Below, piece after piece: positions 6,614-15,577 of a stretch of DNA of 62,816 nucleotides (within the stretch, counting starts at the first letter, position 1; each line of letters opens with the position of its first letter). A program made the position numbers and the translations under genes. The notes under the pieces were generated by a model that ran no database searches, was not told where the DNA came from, and saw only the letters and a list, made by a program, of their open reading frames with translations. This DNA is from Oscillospiraceae bacterium (GTDB taxonomy: Bacteria > Bacillota > Clostridia > Oscillospirales > Oscillospiraceae). The DNA is taken from positions 1 through 62,816 of the forward strand of contig JAFSLL010000203.1 of NCBI GenBank assembly GCA_017448455.1, given 5' to 3'.

Positions 6614-8992
6614 TTACCGGCAGGGCAGTTCTGCCGTCGCGGTGCGCGTTCCGTCGGTGACGGTGACGCGGAGCACACCGGCCTCGCCTGCCTGGACAAC
6701 CGTCTGCGCCTCGCCGAAATAAGTGGGAACTTCCGTCTGCGCGTAGTTGCCTTCAAAGTAGGTATTGGCGGTTGCCGTGCCCATGACCGTGCCGTTTTCC
6801 GCTTCCACGCGGATCCGGTGCCGTTCAAGCGGTTTGATCTCGCCCTTTGCATCGGTATAACGCATCCGGAAGTAGACCATCTCTCCGGGCCGGCAGACTT
6901 CGGTTTCCGGCTCGAGGCGCAGTTCCAGCTCTTCCCCGGCGGTGAACAGGCTGTCTCTGCCGAGCTCCCGCCCTGCCGCGTCAAAGGATACCGCCGTCAG
7001 TTCACCCGGTTCATAGGGCACACGGAAGACCGCGCAGGCCTTTTTCGGTTTCTTTTTCCCGGCAGACCTGCCGTTGACAAAAAGCTCCACGCTCGCGGCC
7101 CGGGCAAAGACTTCCACCTGCGCGCTTTTCCCTTCGCAGCCCGGCCAGGACCAGCTTCGCTGGGCACGGGTCAGGTTCCATCCGGTCATATTCAGGCGGC
7201 TTTCCTGATTAACCGGAGTCACTGCCAGCTTCGGACCATTTTCCAGCTCAAAGCAGACGCGGGTGTACATCGCCTCGGGCGTCAGCTTGCCGGTGACATC
7301 CACCCGGCCGGGGCCTCCGCGGATCGGGTCAAAGCAGCAGTCCGTCCTGTATTCGTCAAATTCCGGTCCGCCGTCTCCGCACTCCCCGATGTAGTCCCAG
7401 GCAACCCAGACAAAGTCGCCGACCAGCTGCGGCACTTCCTTCGCGACCTCCCAGAAGTCATACGCGTCACCGATCAGGGTTTCGGAGCCGAGGATCAGGC
7501 GCTCAGGATACTTCCTCGCGTCCCTGCGATAGCGCCAGTTGCCGTAGTTGTAACCGGCGATGTCCATCGCGGCGAACGCGTCTCTGGTTTTCCAGTCGCA
7601 GGGAGGCAGCGTAGCCCCGAACTTCATAAAATCACAGCCGATGGTGGCAGCGAGGATATTGTAGAATTCCGAGCCGACCGCTTTCTTTTTGGGCTTTTTC
7701 GCCGCGGCGTCCTGGGCAGCCTTTTTCGCGGCCTCCGCCTGCTGCTGCGCCTTCTCATCGCTGTAGACGCCCATGCCCATCGAGCTCAGGAAGTTGAAGA
7801 AGATGTTGATGCCGCAGGTCACCGGCCGCGTCGCATCCAGGCTGTGCAGGTAGTCCGTGAATTCCCGCTGCAGGGCGATCCCCTTCTCCTGTGCGCTCTC
7901 CGCCACCTCATTGCCGGTGGAGTACATAATGACGCAGGGGTGGTTGAAGTCCTTGTCCACCATGTCCTTCATGTCCTGCTTCCACCACTCGCTCACATAG
8001 GAGGCGTAATCGTACTGCGTTTTGTGCATGTACCAGCAGTCCACGTATTCATCCATCATCAGCATGCCCAGTTTATCGCAGGCATCCAGCAGGTATCTGG
8101 AGCAGGGGTTGTGGGCAGAGCGGACAGCGTTGTAGCCCGCCTCCTTGAGAATGCGGATACGGCGCTCCTCAACCTCGGGATAGGTGCAGGCACCCAGCAG
8201 GCCGTTGTCGTGGTGGATGCAGCCGCCGCGGATGACGACGCGTTCTCCGTTGATAGCAACACCCTTCTCCGGCGTCCAGCTCAGCGTGCGGATGCCGAAG
8301 CGCTCTTCCACCACGTCCCCGCCAAAGCAGATCCGGGCCGTATACAGATTCGGCGTATCCACGTCCCAGAGTTTCGCGTCGGGAATCTCCAGTTCAAAGG
8401 ATTTTTCACCCCTCGCCTCCGCAACCGTCTTTTCGCCGTCCAGGATCTGCAGCCGCACTTCTCCGGGAATGGAGGTCTCTGCCTGTACGCGGATCTTTGC
8501 CGGGTTGATACTCAGAGTCTCAATGCGGACACCGTTGACGGGGATATACTTTTCCCCTGCCGCCCACAGCCATACAGGGCGGAACATACCGGTACCGGGA
8601 TACCAGCGGGAGTTGGGCTGGTCGGCATTGCGGGCGATCACGCGGATCTCGTTTTCGCCGTCCTGAAGAAAGCCGTTGAGCTCCACATAGAAATTGGTGT
8701 AGCCGTAAGGGCGATATGCCGCCTTCTCTCCGTTGAGCCAGACTTCGGCGTTATGATAAACGCTTTCAAACTCCAGAATCAGATGTTTGTCTTTCAGTTC
8801 TTCCGGCAGCGTAAAGACTTTCCGGTATTCGTAATCGCCGCCTTCAAACCAGGCGATATTCCCCTCGCCGTGGCTTTTGTCCGTACGCGCTTCGGTGCGC
8901 ATGGCGTCGTGGGGCAGGGTGACGGGGAGCTTCTCTCCCTCCCGGCTCAGCGGTCTGCAGGTCCAGCCCCGGTTGAAATCGTATTTTTTCAT
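6614..8992 (-). CDS. Glycoside hydrolase family 2 (beta-galactosidase/glucuronidase-like)
   Basis: This 792-residue enzyme has no signal peptide and so is predicted cytoplasmic. It has the GH2 order: jelly-roll sugar-binding domain (about 1-145), Ig-like domain (about 150-240), TIM barrel (about 245-530) and C-terminal beta domains. The acid/base is E362 in STGNEVAESA and the likely nucleophile is E504 in ILGSETLIG. A Lys/Ala-rich stretch (about 413-440, with AAKKAAQDAAAKKPKKK) interrupts the barrel and looks like a low-complexity insertion. It lies 9 bases downstream of a GPH-type sugar symporter gene in one operon, so imported oligosaccharides or glycosides are probably cut inside the cell. 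The exact sugar (galactose, glucuronic acid or mannose) cannot be fixed from the sequence. Confidence 0.87.
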   Translation of the reverse strand: MKKYDFNRGWTCRPLSREGEKLPVTLPHDAMRTEARTDKSHGEGNIAWFEGGDYEYRKVFTLPEELKDKHLILEFESVYHNAEVWLNGEKAAYRPYGYTNFYVELNGFLQDGENEIRVIARNADQPNSRWYPGTGMFRPVWLWAAGEKYIPVNGVRIETLSINPAKIRVQAETSIPGEVRLQILDGEKTVAEARGEKSFELEIPDAKLWDVDTPNLYTARICFGGDVVEERFGIRTLSWTPEKGVAINGERVVIRGGCIHHDNGLLGACTYPEVEERRIRILKEAGYNAVRSAHNPCSRYLLDACDKLGMLMMDEYVDCWYMHKTQYDYASYVSEWWKQDMKDMVDKDFNHPCVIMYSTGNEVAESAQEKGIALQREFTDYLHSLDATRPVTCGINIFFNFLSSMGMGVYSDEKAQQQAEAAKKAAQDAAAKKPKKKAVGSEFYNILAATIGCDFMKFGATLPPCDWKTRDAFAAMDIAGYNYGNWRYRRDARKYPERLILGSETLIGDAYDFWEVAKEVPQLVGDFVWVAWDYIGECGDGGPEFDEYRTDCCFDPIRGGPGRVDVTGKLTPEAMYTRVCFELENGPKLAVTPVNQESRLNMTGWNLTRAQRSWSWPGCEGKSAQVEVFARAASVELFVNGRSAGKKKPKKACAVFRVPYEPGELTAVSFDAAGRELGRDSLFTAGEELELRLEPETEVCRPGEMVYFRMRYTDAKGEIKPLERHRIRVEAENGTVMGTATANTYFEGNYAQTEVPTYFGEAQTVVQAGEAGVLRVTVTDGTRTATAELPCR

Positions 8993-9001
8993 GGCGCCTC
9001 C

Positions 9002-10660
9002 TTACACATGAAGTTCCGGTTTTCCGTTCTTCCGACGCTGCTCATTAAACGCCTTGAGCGTGTCGTCATCGGCAAACGGCTCAACCTCCGCCTGGGGATC
9101 GTGATCCAGCCGGATCGCGGCGTGGTCGAGTTTGGAATACCGCTCCACGCCCAGGAAGAGGAACATCACGAAAATCAAAACATAGCAGATCGTCTCGCCG
9201 CCGATGAAGAGCCAGGGCATTGCCGCACGAATCGCGGGAGAGGAGATATTCGAAGCGGAATAATCCAGCGCAGAGAGGACGCTGTTCATGATGCCGGTCG
9301 CAAGACCGGTCATGCCTGCCATGATCGCGCCGTAGATCATCATGGAAAAACCGTCGGTGCGGAAACCGTTGAGCGCCTCCTGATGATCATACACATCGGC
9401 AAGCAGCGCAAGCCCCAGATACATGGCCGGTGTGGAGCCGAGCGCTTTGATTGCGAAGGATGCCACGACAATGGGGTAGTTTGCCGGGAACAGCATGCCG
9501 AGCACGCCGCCGCACACCGCCAGGAGCGCGCCGCACATGATCGCGCGGGCCTTGCCGATTTTGTTGGCCAGCGGCACCGCGATCAGCATGCCCAGCGCCG
9601 TGGGAATCGCGCCGATGATGGCGAGGGTTCCCTGCAGTGCGCCGCCGTAGGCCACCGTGTAGTTCCCGCTGGCATCCGGGAACATCGCCTGACAGAAATA
9701 GAGCTGGGAGACGTTCTTAATCATACCGCCCATCTGGAAGCAGAAGAAAAAACCGATCATAATCAGCCAGAAGCGGTCATGCAGACACACGGAGGCCTGC
9801 TGCCGGACCGGCATGGCGGCTTTGGTCTCTTCGGCAGTCCCGCTGAAGCCTTCCTCCGTGACGCGCTCTCTGGTGAAGAGATATTCGGTGACCGCGCCGA
9901 CGACGGTGACGATCATCAGCGCAATGACAAAGACTTTCCAATGCTGATAGGAGGCCAGGCCGTCATAGAGCACCGCGCCGGAGGCGTCCGTGTAATACTC
10001 GATCACGCCGGCATCGCTGTACACCGGCGTCCCCGCCGCGGGATTCATGTCGTAGACGAAGAGCAGCCGCAGGAAGAAAGGAAGAACCATGCTGGCAATG
10101 CCCATCGCGCCCATCGCGCAGGCCATGGATGCGGTCGCGAGCAGGCCGCGGTCCTTGCTGTTGCGTGTGGAGAGGCTGACAATTGCCGCGTGCGGCGTGG
10201 AATACATGGGGTAGGCAACAGCAAACCAGAGGATGTAGCCGATCGCGAGAAGAATGAGCGCCGCGGTCTGCTTTTCCGGGATGGTCTCGTTGACGAAAGG
10301 CGAGAGGACAAACAGAACGATCAGCGCCAGGATGCTGATGGGAATCGACAGCAGGATCAGGGGCCTCGCCTTTCCGGCGCGGGTGACATTCCTGTCCATC
10401 AGGCGTCCGACCAGAATGTTGCCCATCACAACAAACACCACCGAGATGACGGGGATCCAGGCAAAGAACCAGCTTGCCCAGCGGTTGATGTTGAGGACAT
10501 TGGACATGTAGGCGTTGAAGTAGTTGGCGAGCACCGCGTTGGCTGTGGCGGCCAGAGTTGGTCCGATCAGGTAGCCCAGCGCGGCTTCCGGGAAAATCGT
10601 AACCTGATCGCCCTTGATCATCGACCCCGGCAGCCGGGGCCCTTTGGAATCCTGTTTCAT
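9002..10660 (-). CDS. GPH-family glycoside:cation symporter (MFS)
   Basis: A 552-residue polytopic membrane protein of the glycoside-pentoside-hexuronide:cation symporter family (MelB/GusB/LacS type). Hydrophobic helices run through the protein. The N-terminal family features are GYLIGPTLAATANAVLANYFNAY and the cytoplasmic loop GRLMDR with nearby basic residues. At 552 residues it is longer than the usual 450-500, through extra loop sequence (about 165-200) and a charged C-terminal tail. It is transcribed first, 9 bases before the GH2 gene. AGGAGGAGAT precedes its ATG, and a promoter lies at 10694-10722. Na+ or H+ coupling is expected for the family; the sugar is unknown but probably a beta-linked disaccharide or glycoside. 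Confidence 0.85.
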   Translation of the reverse strand: MKQDSKGPRLPGSMIKGDQVTIFPEAALGYLIGPTLAATANAVLANYFNAYMSNVLNINRWASWFFAWIPVISVVFVVMGNILVGRLMDRNVTRAGKARPLILLSIPISILALIVLFVLSPFVNETIPEKQTAALILLAIGYILWFAVAYPMYSTPHAAIVSLSTRNSKDRGLLATASMACAMGAMGIASMVLPFFLRLLFVYDMNPAAGTPVYSDAGVIEYYTDASGAVLYDGLASYQHWKVFVIALMIVTVVGAVTEYLFTRERVTEEGFSGTAEETKAAMPVRQQASVCLHDRFWLIMIGFFFCFQMGGMIKNVSQLYFCQAMFPDASGNYTVAYGGALQGTLAIIGAIPTALGMLIAVPLANKIGKARAIMCGALLAVCGGVLGMLFPANYPIVVASFAIKALGSTPAMYLGLALLADVYDHQEALNGFRTDGFSMMIYGAIMAGMTGLATGIMNSVLSALDYSASNISSPAIRAAMPWLFIGGETICYVLIFVMFLFLGVERYSKLDHAAIRLDHDPQAEVEPFADDDTLKAFNEQRRKNGKPELHV

Positions 10661-10693
10661 ATCTCCTCCTGTTATTCATAAAGCTTATAATTC

Positions 10694-10722
10694 ATCATAT
10701 AATAATTATTCTGTTTTGACAA
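10694..10722 (-). promoter_or_regulatory. Sigma-A promoter of the symporter-GH2 operon
   Basis: Minus-strand TTGTCA, a 17-base spacer and TATGAT, about 34 bases before the symporter ATG. Confidence 0.65.
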
Positions 10723-10795
10723 GGCGTTTTCCGGCATCGCTGTCCCCCGCGGCGGAAAACTTCCGCATCCCGGCGGTCCCGGCTCTCTGTCTGAC

Positions 10796-10826
10796 AAAAA
10801 AGGAAATCCCGGGCTGAGCCCGGGAC
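10796..10826 (-). terminator. Terminator of the Na/Pi cotransporter gene
   Basis: On the minus strand, TCCCGGGCT and AGCCCGGGA pair around a one-base loop core and are followed by TTTCCTTTTTT, just after the stop codon at 10833. Confidence 0.8.
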
Positions 10827-10832
10827 CTTCGG

Positions 10833-12584
10833 TTAAAGCGCGTATTCTTTTCGGTACTGCAGGAAGAGCGGAGAGAACTCCGGATCCGCGCCTTCCTGGA
10901 GGGATTCCTGATACTGGTGGGTCTCAAAATCCCCCTCATCCATCCGCACCACCGCCAGCCCAAGGTTGGAGCAGTGGTCGGCGATACGCTCGAGATTGGT
11001 GATCAGGTCGTTGAACACGAAGTTCTGCAGGATATTCCCCTGACCGTGCTGCAGCCGTTCAACCTGCCGCATTTTGATCTCATCGCAGAGGAAGTCTATC
11101 ACCTCTTCCAGCGGCTCCACCTTCTCGGCGAGGGCGGCGTCGTCCGTGCGGTAGGCTTCCACCGCAAGCTTCAGGATATCCGTCACGGCGCGGATCAGCA
11201 CGCTCAGATCGTGCGTGCCGCCCGCGGAGAAGAAGAGGAGCTTCTGGTGGAGCTCGGCGCTGCTCTCGGCGATGTTGCGCGCGTGGTCGGAGATGCGCTC
11301 AAAATCGGAGAGGGTGCGGAGGCATTTGGAGACTTCCTCGCTCTGTTTTTCCGTCAGCTTCTGCCCGCTGAGCTGGAGCATATAGGACCCGAGCAGGTCC
11401 TCATAGCGGTCAACCTCTTCCTCCAGCTGCCTGACGCGCTGGAAAGTCTCCTCATCGTATTCCCTCAAAAGCCGGACAGCGAGACGAAAAGAGGTCTGCG
11501 CCTTGGAGGCCATCTCGTTGATCTGGATTCTGCTCTGCTCCAGCGCCAGCGCAGGGTGCGCGAGGAAGCGCTCTTCCAGCTGCAGCTCCGGCGCCTGCTC
11601 TTTGGTTTCCGTCTCGGGGATAGCCCGCGTTACCACCGCCTCGACCACATCGGCCAGCGGCGCGATCAGCAGGAGGTTGGCAAGGCGGAAGAGCGTATTC
11701 AGCATCGCCGTGGAGAAGGGATTCATCACGTTTTCCATCATTTTGAAATGGAAGAGAGCGTTGGCCACATAGAACAGCGCCGCGCAGCCGAGAACACCGA
11801 GAATCGCCTCGACCAGATAGACGGAAGCCGCCCGCTTCCCCTTGGTCGTCGCGCCGACGGCCGAGAGCAGCACCGGGAGCGCCGCGCCGATGTTGATCCC
11901 CATCAGAAGCGGCAGCGCCGCGTCAAACTGCAGCGCGCCCGTAACCGAGAGGGCCTGCAGAATGCCGACCGCGGCAGAAGCCGACTGCAGAACCGCGGTG
12001 ATCGCCGTCCCGACCAGAATGCCCAGCAGCGGGTGGCTCATGGAGAGCATCATGTTGGTAAACCAGGGCTGTTCCCCGAGCCCGCTCACCGCGCCGCTCA
12101 TGGTGTGCATGCCGAACATCAGGATCGCGAACCCCATCAGGATATCCCCGATGTGCATATTCCGCTCGTTTTTCCGGTTCATCCGGAAAACCATGCCGGC
12201 AAAGGCGACAATGCCGGTCAGGGTGCTTGTGGAAAGGATGCTGCTGATACCGCTGCCGCCCTCCAGATAACTCAGGCAGATCACCCAGCCCGTAATGCTG
12301 GTGCCGAGGATCGCCCCGAGGATGACGTGCACGGACTGCCGTACGGTCATCATGCCGGAGTTGACAAAACCGACCGCCATGACGGAAGTCGCCGAGGAGG
12401 ACTGAATCACCGCCGTCACGCCGGTGCCGAGCAGCAGCGCCTTCATCGGCGTCCCGCTCAGCCGGTAGAGAATCGGCTCCAGACTGCTGCCCGAGAGTTT
12501 GGTCAGGCCGTCCCCCATCTTTGTCATGCCGAACAGAAACAGGGCAACGCCGCCCAATAATGTTACAATTTCCAAAATACTCAT
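10833..12584 (-). CDS. Na/Pi cotransporter family protein with PhoU-like C-terminal domain
   Basis: A 583-residue membrane protein of the NptA/YjbB type. The N-terminal two thirds carries two copies of the Na/Pi cotransporter repeat; GTGVTAVIQSSSATSVMAVGF and GTAITAVLQSASAAVG show the paired QSS/QSA motifs. The C-terminal about 220 residues form a helical PhoU-like bundle. I chose ATG 12584 because GGGAGA lies 6 bases before it; longer in-frame starts lack an SD. It moves phosphate with Na+; YjbB-like proteins have been linked to phosphate export. It is divergent from a PhoP/PhoR-like pair, and the 150-base gap holds PhoP-box-like repeats, which suggests phosphate control (inference). Confidence 0.87.
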   Translation of the reverse strand: MSILEIVTLLGGVALFLFGMTKMGDGLTKLSGSSLEPILYRLSGTPMKALLLGTGVTAVIQSSSATSVMAVGFVNSGMMTVRQSVHVILGAILGTSITGWVICLSYLEGGSGISSILSTSTLTGIVAFAGMVFRMNRKNERNMHIGDILMGFAILMFGMHTMSGAVSGLGEQPWFTNMMLSMSHPLLGILVGTAITAVLQSASAAVGILQALSVTGALQFDAALPLLMGINIGAALPVLLSAVGATTKGKRAASVYLVEAILGVLGCAALFYVANALFHFKMMENVMNPFSTAMLNTLFRLANLLLIAPLADVVEAVVTRAIPETETKEQAPELQLEERFLAHPALALEQSRIQINEMASKAQTSFRLAVRLLREYDEETFQRVRQLEEEVDRYEDLLGSYMLQLSGQKLTEKQSEEVSKCLRTLSDFERISDHARNIAESSAELHQKLLFFSAGGTHDLSVLIRAVTDILKLAVEAYRTDDAALAEKVEPLEEVIDFLCDEIKMRQVERLQHGQGNILQNFVFNDLITNLERIADHCSNLGLAVVRMDEGDFETHQYQESLQEGADPEFSPLFLQYRKEYAL

Positions 12585-12633
12585 CATGATCTCCCAACCG
12601 GTTTCAAAACCGCGCACAGCATAGCCGAGTCAG

Positions 12634-12674
12634 GTTAAATCGGCAACCGTTTCTCTGTTAAATCCATGTTAAGT
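12634..12674. promoter_or_regulatory. Candidate PhoP-type direct repeats
   Basis: GTTAAAT at 12634, TGTTAAAT at 12656 and TGTTAAGT at 12667 share one orientation. The last two are 11 bp apart and the first is about two helical turns away. Bacillus PhoP boxes are TTAACA-like repeats with 11-bp period, so this may be an operator shared by the divergent transporter and regulator genes. A -10-like TATGAT lies downstream at 12713-12718. Confidence 0.4.
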
Positions 12675-12735
12675 CAAAAAGAATCATACTGTTCAGAATG
12701 CCGGGAATATGATATGATGCTTGGGAGGTGAGCAT

Positions 12736-13416
12736 ATGATCTACCTGATTGAAGATGATGACAGCATCCGCAAGCTGGTCGTTTACGCGCTGCAGAGTCA
12801 GGGCTTTCAGGCGGAAGGCTTTTCCCACCCGGGCCCCTTTCGGCAGGCGCTGAACCGGGAACTGCCCGAGCTGATCCTGATGGATATCATGCTGCCGGAG
12901 GAAGACGGCATCTCCATTCTGAAAAAACTCCGCGCCGATCCGCGCACCGCGGCGATTCCCGTGATCATGCTGACCGCGAGAAACACGGAATACGACCGTG
13001 TGGAGGGCCTTGACGCCGGCGCGGACGACTATATCTCCAAACCCTTCGGGATGATGGAGCTTGTCGCGCGGATCCGCGCCGTCCTCCGCCGCCTGTCCCC
13101 CGGCGGCGCGAAAATCACGGAATATCACGTGGGAGCGCTCTCGGTCTGTCCGGAGCGGCATGAGGTGAAAGTGGACGGGGCGCCCGTCCCCCTGACCTAC
13201 AAGGAATTCCTGCTGCTGCAGATCCTGCTGGAAAACCGCGGACTGGTCATGAGCCGCGAGGTCCTTCTGGACCGCGTCTGGGGCCTCGGCACGGAGCGGG
13301 AAAACCGGACGCTGGACGTCCATATCCGGACGCTGCGCATGAAGCTCGGCCCTGCCGGTGAATGCATCCAGACCGTCCGCGGCATCGGATACTGCCTGAA
13401 AGGAGAAGAAGCATGA
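12736..13416 (+). CDS. OmpR/PhoB-family response regulator (PhoP-like)
   Basis: A 226-residue regulator. The receiver domain (1-118) has the acidic pocket EDDDS (residues 6-10), phospho-acceptor D50 in LILMDIMLP, T78 in MLTAR and K100 in YISKPFG. The winged-helix DNA-binding domain (about 130-226) ends in the OmpR-type RTVRGIGYCL. ATG 12736 is preceded by GGGAGGTG, while an earlier in-frame TTG lies inside that SD. The stop overlaps the histidine-kinase start by 4 bases. Its position divergent from a Na/Pi cotransporter makes phosphate response the best guess. It could instead be a general PhoB-fold regulator with another signal. Confidence 0.9.
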   Translation: MIYLIEDDDSIRKLVVYALQSQGFQAEGFSHPGPFRQALNRELPELILMDIMLPEEDGISILKKLRADPRTAAIPVIMLTARNTEYDRVEGLDAGADDYISKPFGMMELVARIRAVLRRLSPGGAKITEYHVGALSVCPERHEVKVDGAPVPLTYKEFLLLQILLENRGLVMSREVLLDRVWGLGTERENRTLDVHIRTLRMKLGPAGECIQTVRGIGYCLKGEEA

Positions 13417-14726
13417 CCAGGGCCGTTTTCCGCTCCTCCTTTCTGATCGGAGGCATCGCGCTGCTGCTGGCCGCCATCCTGTTCTTTTCCCTGCAGTACC
13501 GGCAGACGCTGGACGAAACCTATCTGGCGCTGCAGCAGGAGGCCGTCTATGCCGAACACGGGCTGCTGATCGGCGGGCAGGAATACCTCGAGTCGCTCGG
13601 AGAGATTAACCGCGTTACCTGGATCACCCGCGACGGGGACGTCCTCTTCGACAGTCAGTACGCCCTCCCGATCGCCAATCAGATGCACTGCCCGGAGGTC
13701 ACCGCCGCGGTCAGCAGCGGGGAAGGACAGGGGATCCGCCGCTCGGAGAGCAGCGGGACCGAGACCATGTACTACGCGCTGGTCTGTGACGACGGCACCA
13801 TTCTGCGCCTCTCCCGCCCCCTGGACGCCTTCCGGCAGGCCCTCCAGACCGTCAGTCCCATCCTCTGGGTGCTTCTGCTGGTCCTGCTGATCGCGGCCCT
13901 GCTCTCCTTCCGCACCGCGCGGCGCATCGTAAAGCCCATCAACGAGCTGGATCTGGACGATCTGTCCGCCAGCCCCTACCCGGAGCTCAGCCCCCTGGTC
14001 AGCCGCATTCACGAGCAGAAAGAGACCATCCTGGAGCAGCGAACCGAGCAGGAGCGTCTGCGCCGCGAGTTTTCGGCCAATGTCTCGCATGAGCTGAAGA
14101 CGCCGCTCACCTCCATCTCCGGCTTCGCGGAGCTCATGTCGACAGACGGCTTCCCGCAGGAGAAGGTAAAGGAGTTCTCCCAGGACATCTACCGGGAATC
14201 CCAGCGCATGATCACGCTGGTCGATGACATCATCCGCCTCTCCCGTCTGGACGAGGGCGGCGTACAGCTCAGGAGCGAGCCGGTCGATCTCTTCAGCCTC
14301 GCCGCCGATACGCTGGACAGCCTGCGCAGTGTTGCCGAAAAGCAGAACATCACGCTGGAGCTGAGCGGCGGAAGCGCGGAAATCTTCGGCGTCTGGCAGC
14401 TGCTGAGCGAAGCGGTCTACAACCTCTGCGACAACGCCATCAAGTATAACAAACCCGGCGGCACCGTCCGGGTCAGCGTTTCGGAGGATGAGAAGAGCTG
14501 CATCCTGCGGGTCGAGGACACGGGCATCGGGATCCCGGCGGAACACCAGGGGCGCGTGTTTGAGCGCTTCTACCGGGTGGACAAGAGCCACTCCAAGGCC
14601 ATCGGCGGCACCGGCCTCGGCCTCTCCATCGTCAAGCACGTCGCGCAGTATCACCGTGCGGGCCTGGAGCTGGAAAGCATCCCCGGCGAAGGCACCGCGA
14701 TCAGCATGATCTTCCCAAAAGCCTAA
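13413..14726 (+). CDS. Sensor histidine kinase (PhoR/ResE-like)
   Basis: A 437-residue membrane kinase. Transmembrane helices at about 9-28 and 147-166 flank an extracytoplasmic sensor of about 118 residues that lacks a recognisable fold. A short linker leads to the H-box SANVSHELKTPLTS (phospho-acceptor H226). The ATPase has the N-box NLCDNAIKYN, G1 DTGIGIP, the F-box and G2 GGTGLGLSIVKH. It is the cognate partner of the upstream response regulator (ATGA overlap at 13413). The start is chosen at that overlap, because longer open frame upstream lies inside the regulator gene. A strong terminator follows. Confidence 0.9.
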   Translation: MTRAVFRSSFLIGGIALLLAAILFFSLQYRQTLDETYLALQQEAVYAEHGLLIGGQEYLESLGEINRVTWITRDGDVLFDSQYALPIANQMHCPEVTAAVSSGEGQGIRRSESSGTETMYYALVCDDGTILRLSRPLDAFRQALQTVSPILWVLLLVLLIAALLSFRTARRIVKPINELDLDDLSASPYPELSPLVSRIHEQKETILEQRTEQERLRREFSANVSHELKTPLTSISGFAELMSTDGFPQEKVKEFSQDIYRESQRMITLVDDIIRLSRLDEGGVQLRSEPVDLFSLAADTLDSLRSVAEKQNITLELSGGSAEIFGVWQLLSEAVYNLCDNAIKYNKPGGTVRVSVSEDEKSCILRVEDTGIGIPAEHQGRVFERFYRVDKSHSKAIGGTGLGLSIVKHVAQYHRAGLELESIPGEGTAISMIFPKA

Positions 14727-14735
14727 ACGGCAAAA

Positions 14736-14776
14736 AACGGCCTCTCCCGCGCAAAGGGAGAGGCCGTTCTGTTTTT
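14736..14776. terminator. Terminator between the kinase and cytochrome c biogenesis genes
   Basis: The stem AACGGCCTCTCCC / GGGAGAGGCCGTT (13 bp) closes a 6-base loop. Five T follow on the plus strand and an A run precedes it, so it can act on both converging transcripts. Confidence 0.85.
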
Positions 14777-14785
14777 CAGGGAAGA

Positions 14786-15577
14786 TCAGCCGTAGCTGTG
14801 CAGGCCGGACATCAGGGTATTGACGCCGGCGAATGTAAAGAGGACAACCGGGACAGAGATCAGCGCGTACCAGGCCATGAACAGGCCTTTTTTCTTTCCC
14901 CGCAGCCGCAGGTGCAGGTAAACGACATAGATAATCCAGGTAATCAGCGCCCAGACCTCTTTCGGATCCCAGGTCCAGAAAGCGCCCCAGGCCTGCTCCG
15001 CCCAGAAGGCGCCGGTCAGAATCGTCACCGTCAGCATCAGAATGCCGAGGGCAATCATCCGATAACTGAGGAAGTCCATCTGCTCCAGCTTGAAGGCGTC
15101 TTCTTTCCGGTTCTTTCTGCTGATGAGGAGATACCGCAGCGCGACGCAGCCGGCGACCACAAAAGCGGCGTAGGAGATGACCGCGGACCCGATATGGAAG
15201 CCGAACCAGCCGCTTCTCAGTGCGGGCATCAGGTCCGTCACTGTTCTCGGCTGCAGCGCGGCGTAGGAGAGGATGAAGAAGGACATCGGCATGACGACCG
15301 CGCTCAGCCAGTCCGCCTTCAGCCGGATCCGGAGGATGACCAGCAGCAGCGACACGCCCCAGGAGAAGGCCGTGGCAAACTCAAACTGGTTGGACAGCGG
15401 GAGCCGGTGCGCAACCACCCCGCGGATGACGATGTAGAGCGTGTGCGCACAGAAGGCGGCCAGGAAGGCCAGCCACGCGATCCTGCCCAGTCCTTCCTTT
15501 TTGAAAACAAGCGCGGCGAACTGGAGTACCGTCGCAAGAAAATAAACGATCAGGCTTCCGAAAAACAGGGCATTCAT
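14786..15577 (-). CDS. ccsA: Cytochrome c biogenesis protein CcsA (ResC)
   Basis: A 263-residue polytopic membrane protein with about eight helices. Near the C-terminus is the tryptophan-rich WWD-like segment WGAFWTWDPKEVWALITW, which defines the CcsA/CcmC/CcmF heme-handling family. With ResB it forms the system II heme lyase, which exports heme and joins it to CxxCH motifs outside the membrane. ATG 15577 has AGGAGG upstream and overlaps the resB stop by 4 bases. The pair sits directly downstream of the pentaheme nitrite reductase gene, its evident client. NrfA heme 1 uses CxxCK, which in some bacteria needs a special lyase. Whether this pair handles it is unknown. Confidence 0.9.
   Translation of the reverse strand: MNALFFGSLIVYFLATVLQFAALVFKKEGLGRIAWLAFLAAFCAHTLYIVIRGVVAHRLPLSNQFEFATAFSWGVSLLLVILRIRLKADWLSAVVMPMSFFILSYAALQPRTVTDLMPALRSGWFGFHIGSAVISYAAFVVAGCVALRYLLISRKNRKEDAFKLEQMDFLSYRMIALGILMLTVTILTGAFWAEQAWGAFWTWDPKEVWALITWIIYVVYLHLRLRGKKKGLFMAWYALISVPVVLFTFAGVNTLMSGLHSYG

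Noticed and set aside
6482-10681. A plus-strand open frame of about 1400 codons
   Set aside because: It runs antisense to the GH2 enzyme and GPH symporter genes, has no family-like motifs, and arises from GC-rich codon bias.
10917-12560. A plus-strand open frame of 547 codons
   Set aside because: Antisense shadow of the Na/Pi cotransporter gene; composition is His/Arg/Gln-rich and unlike a protein.
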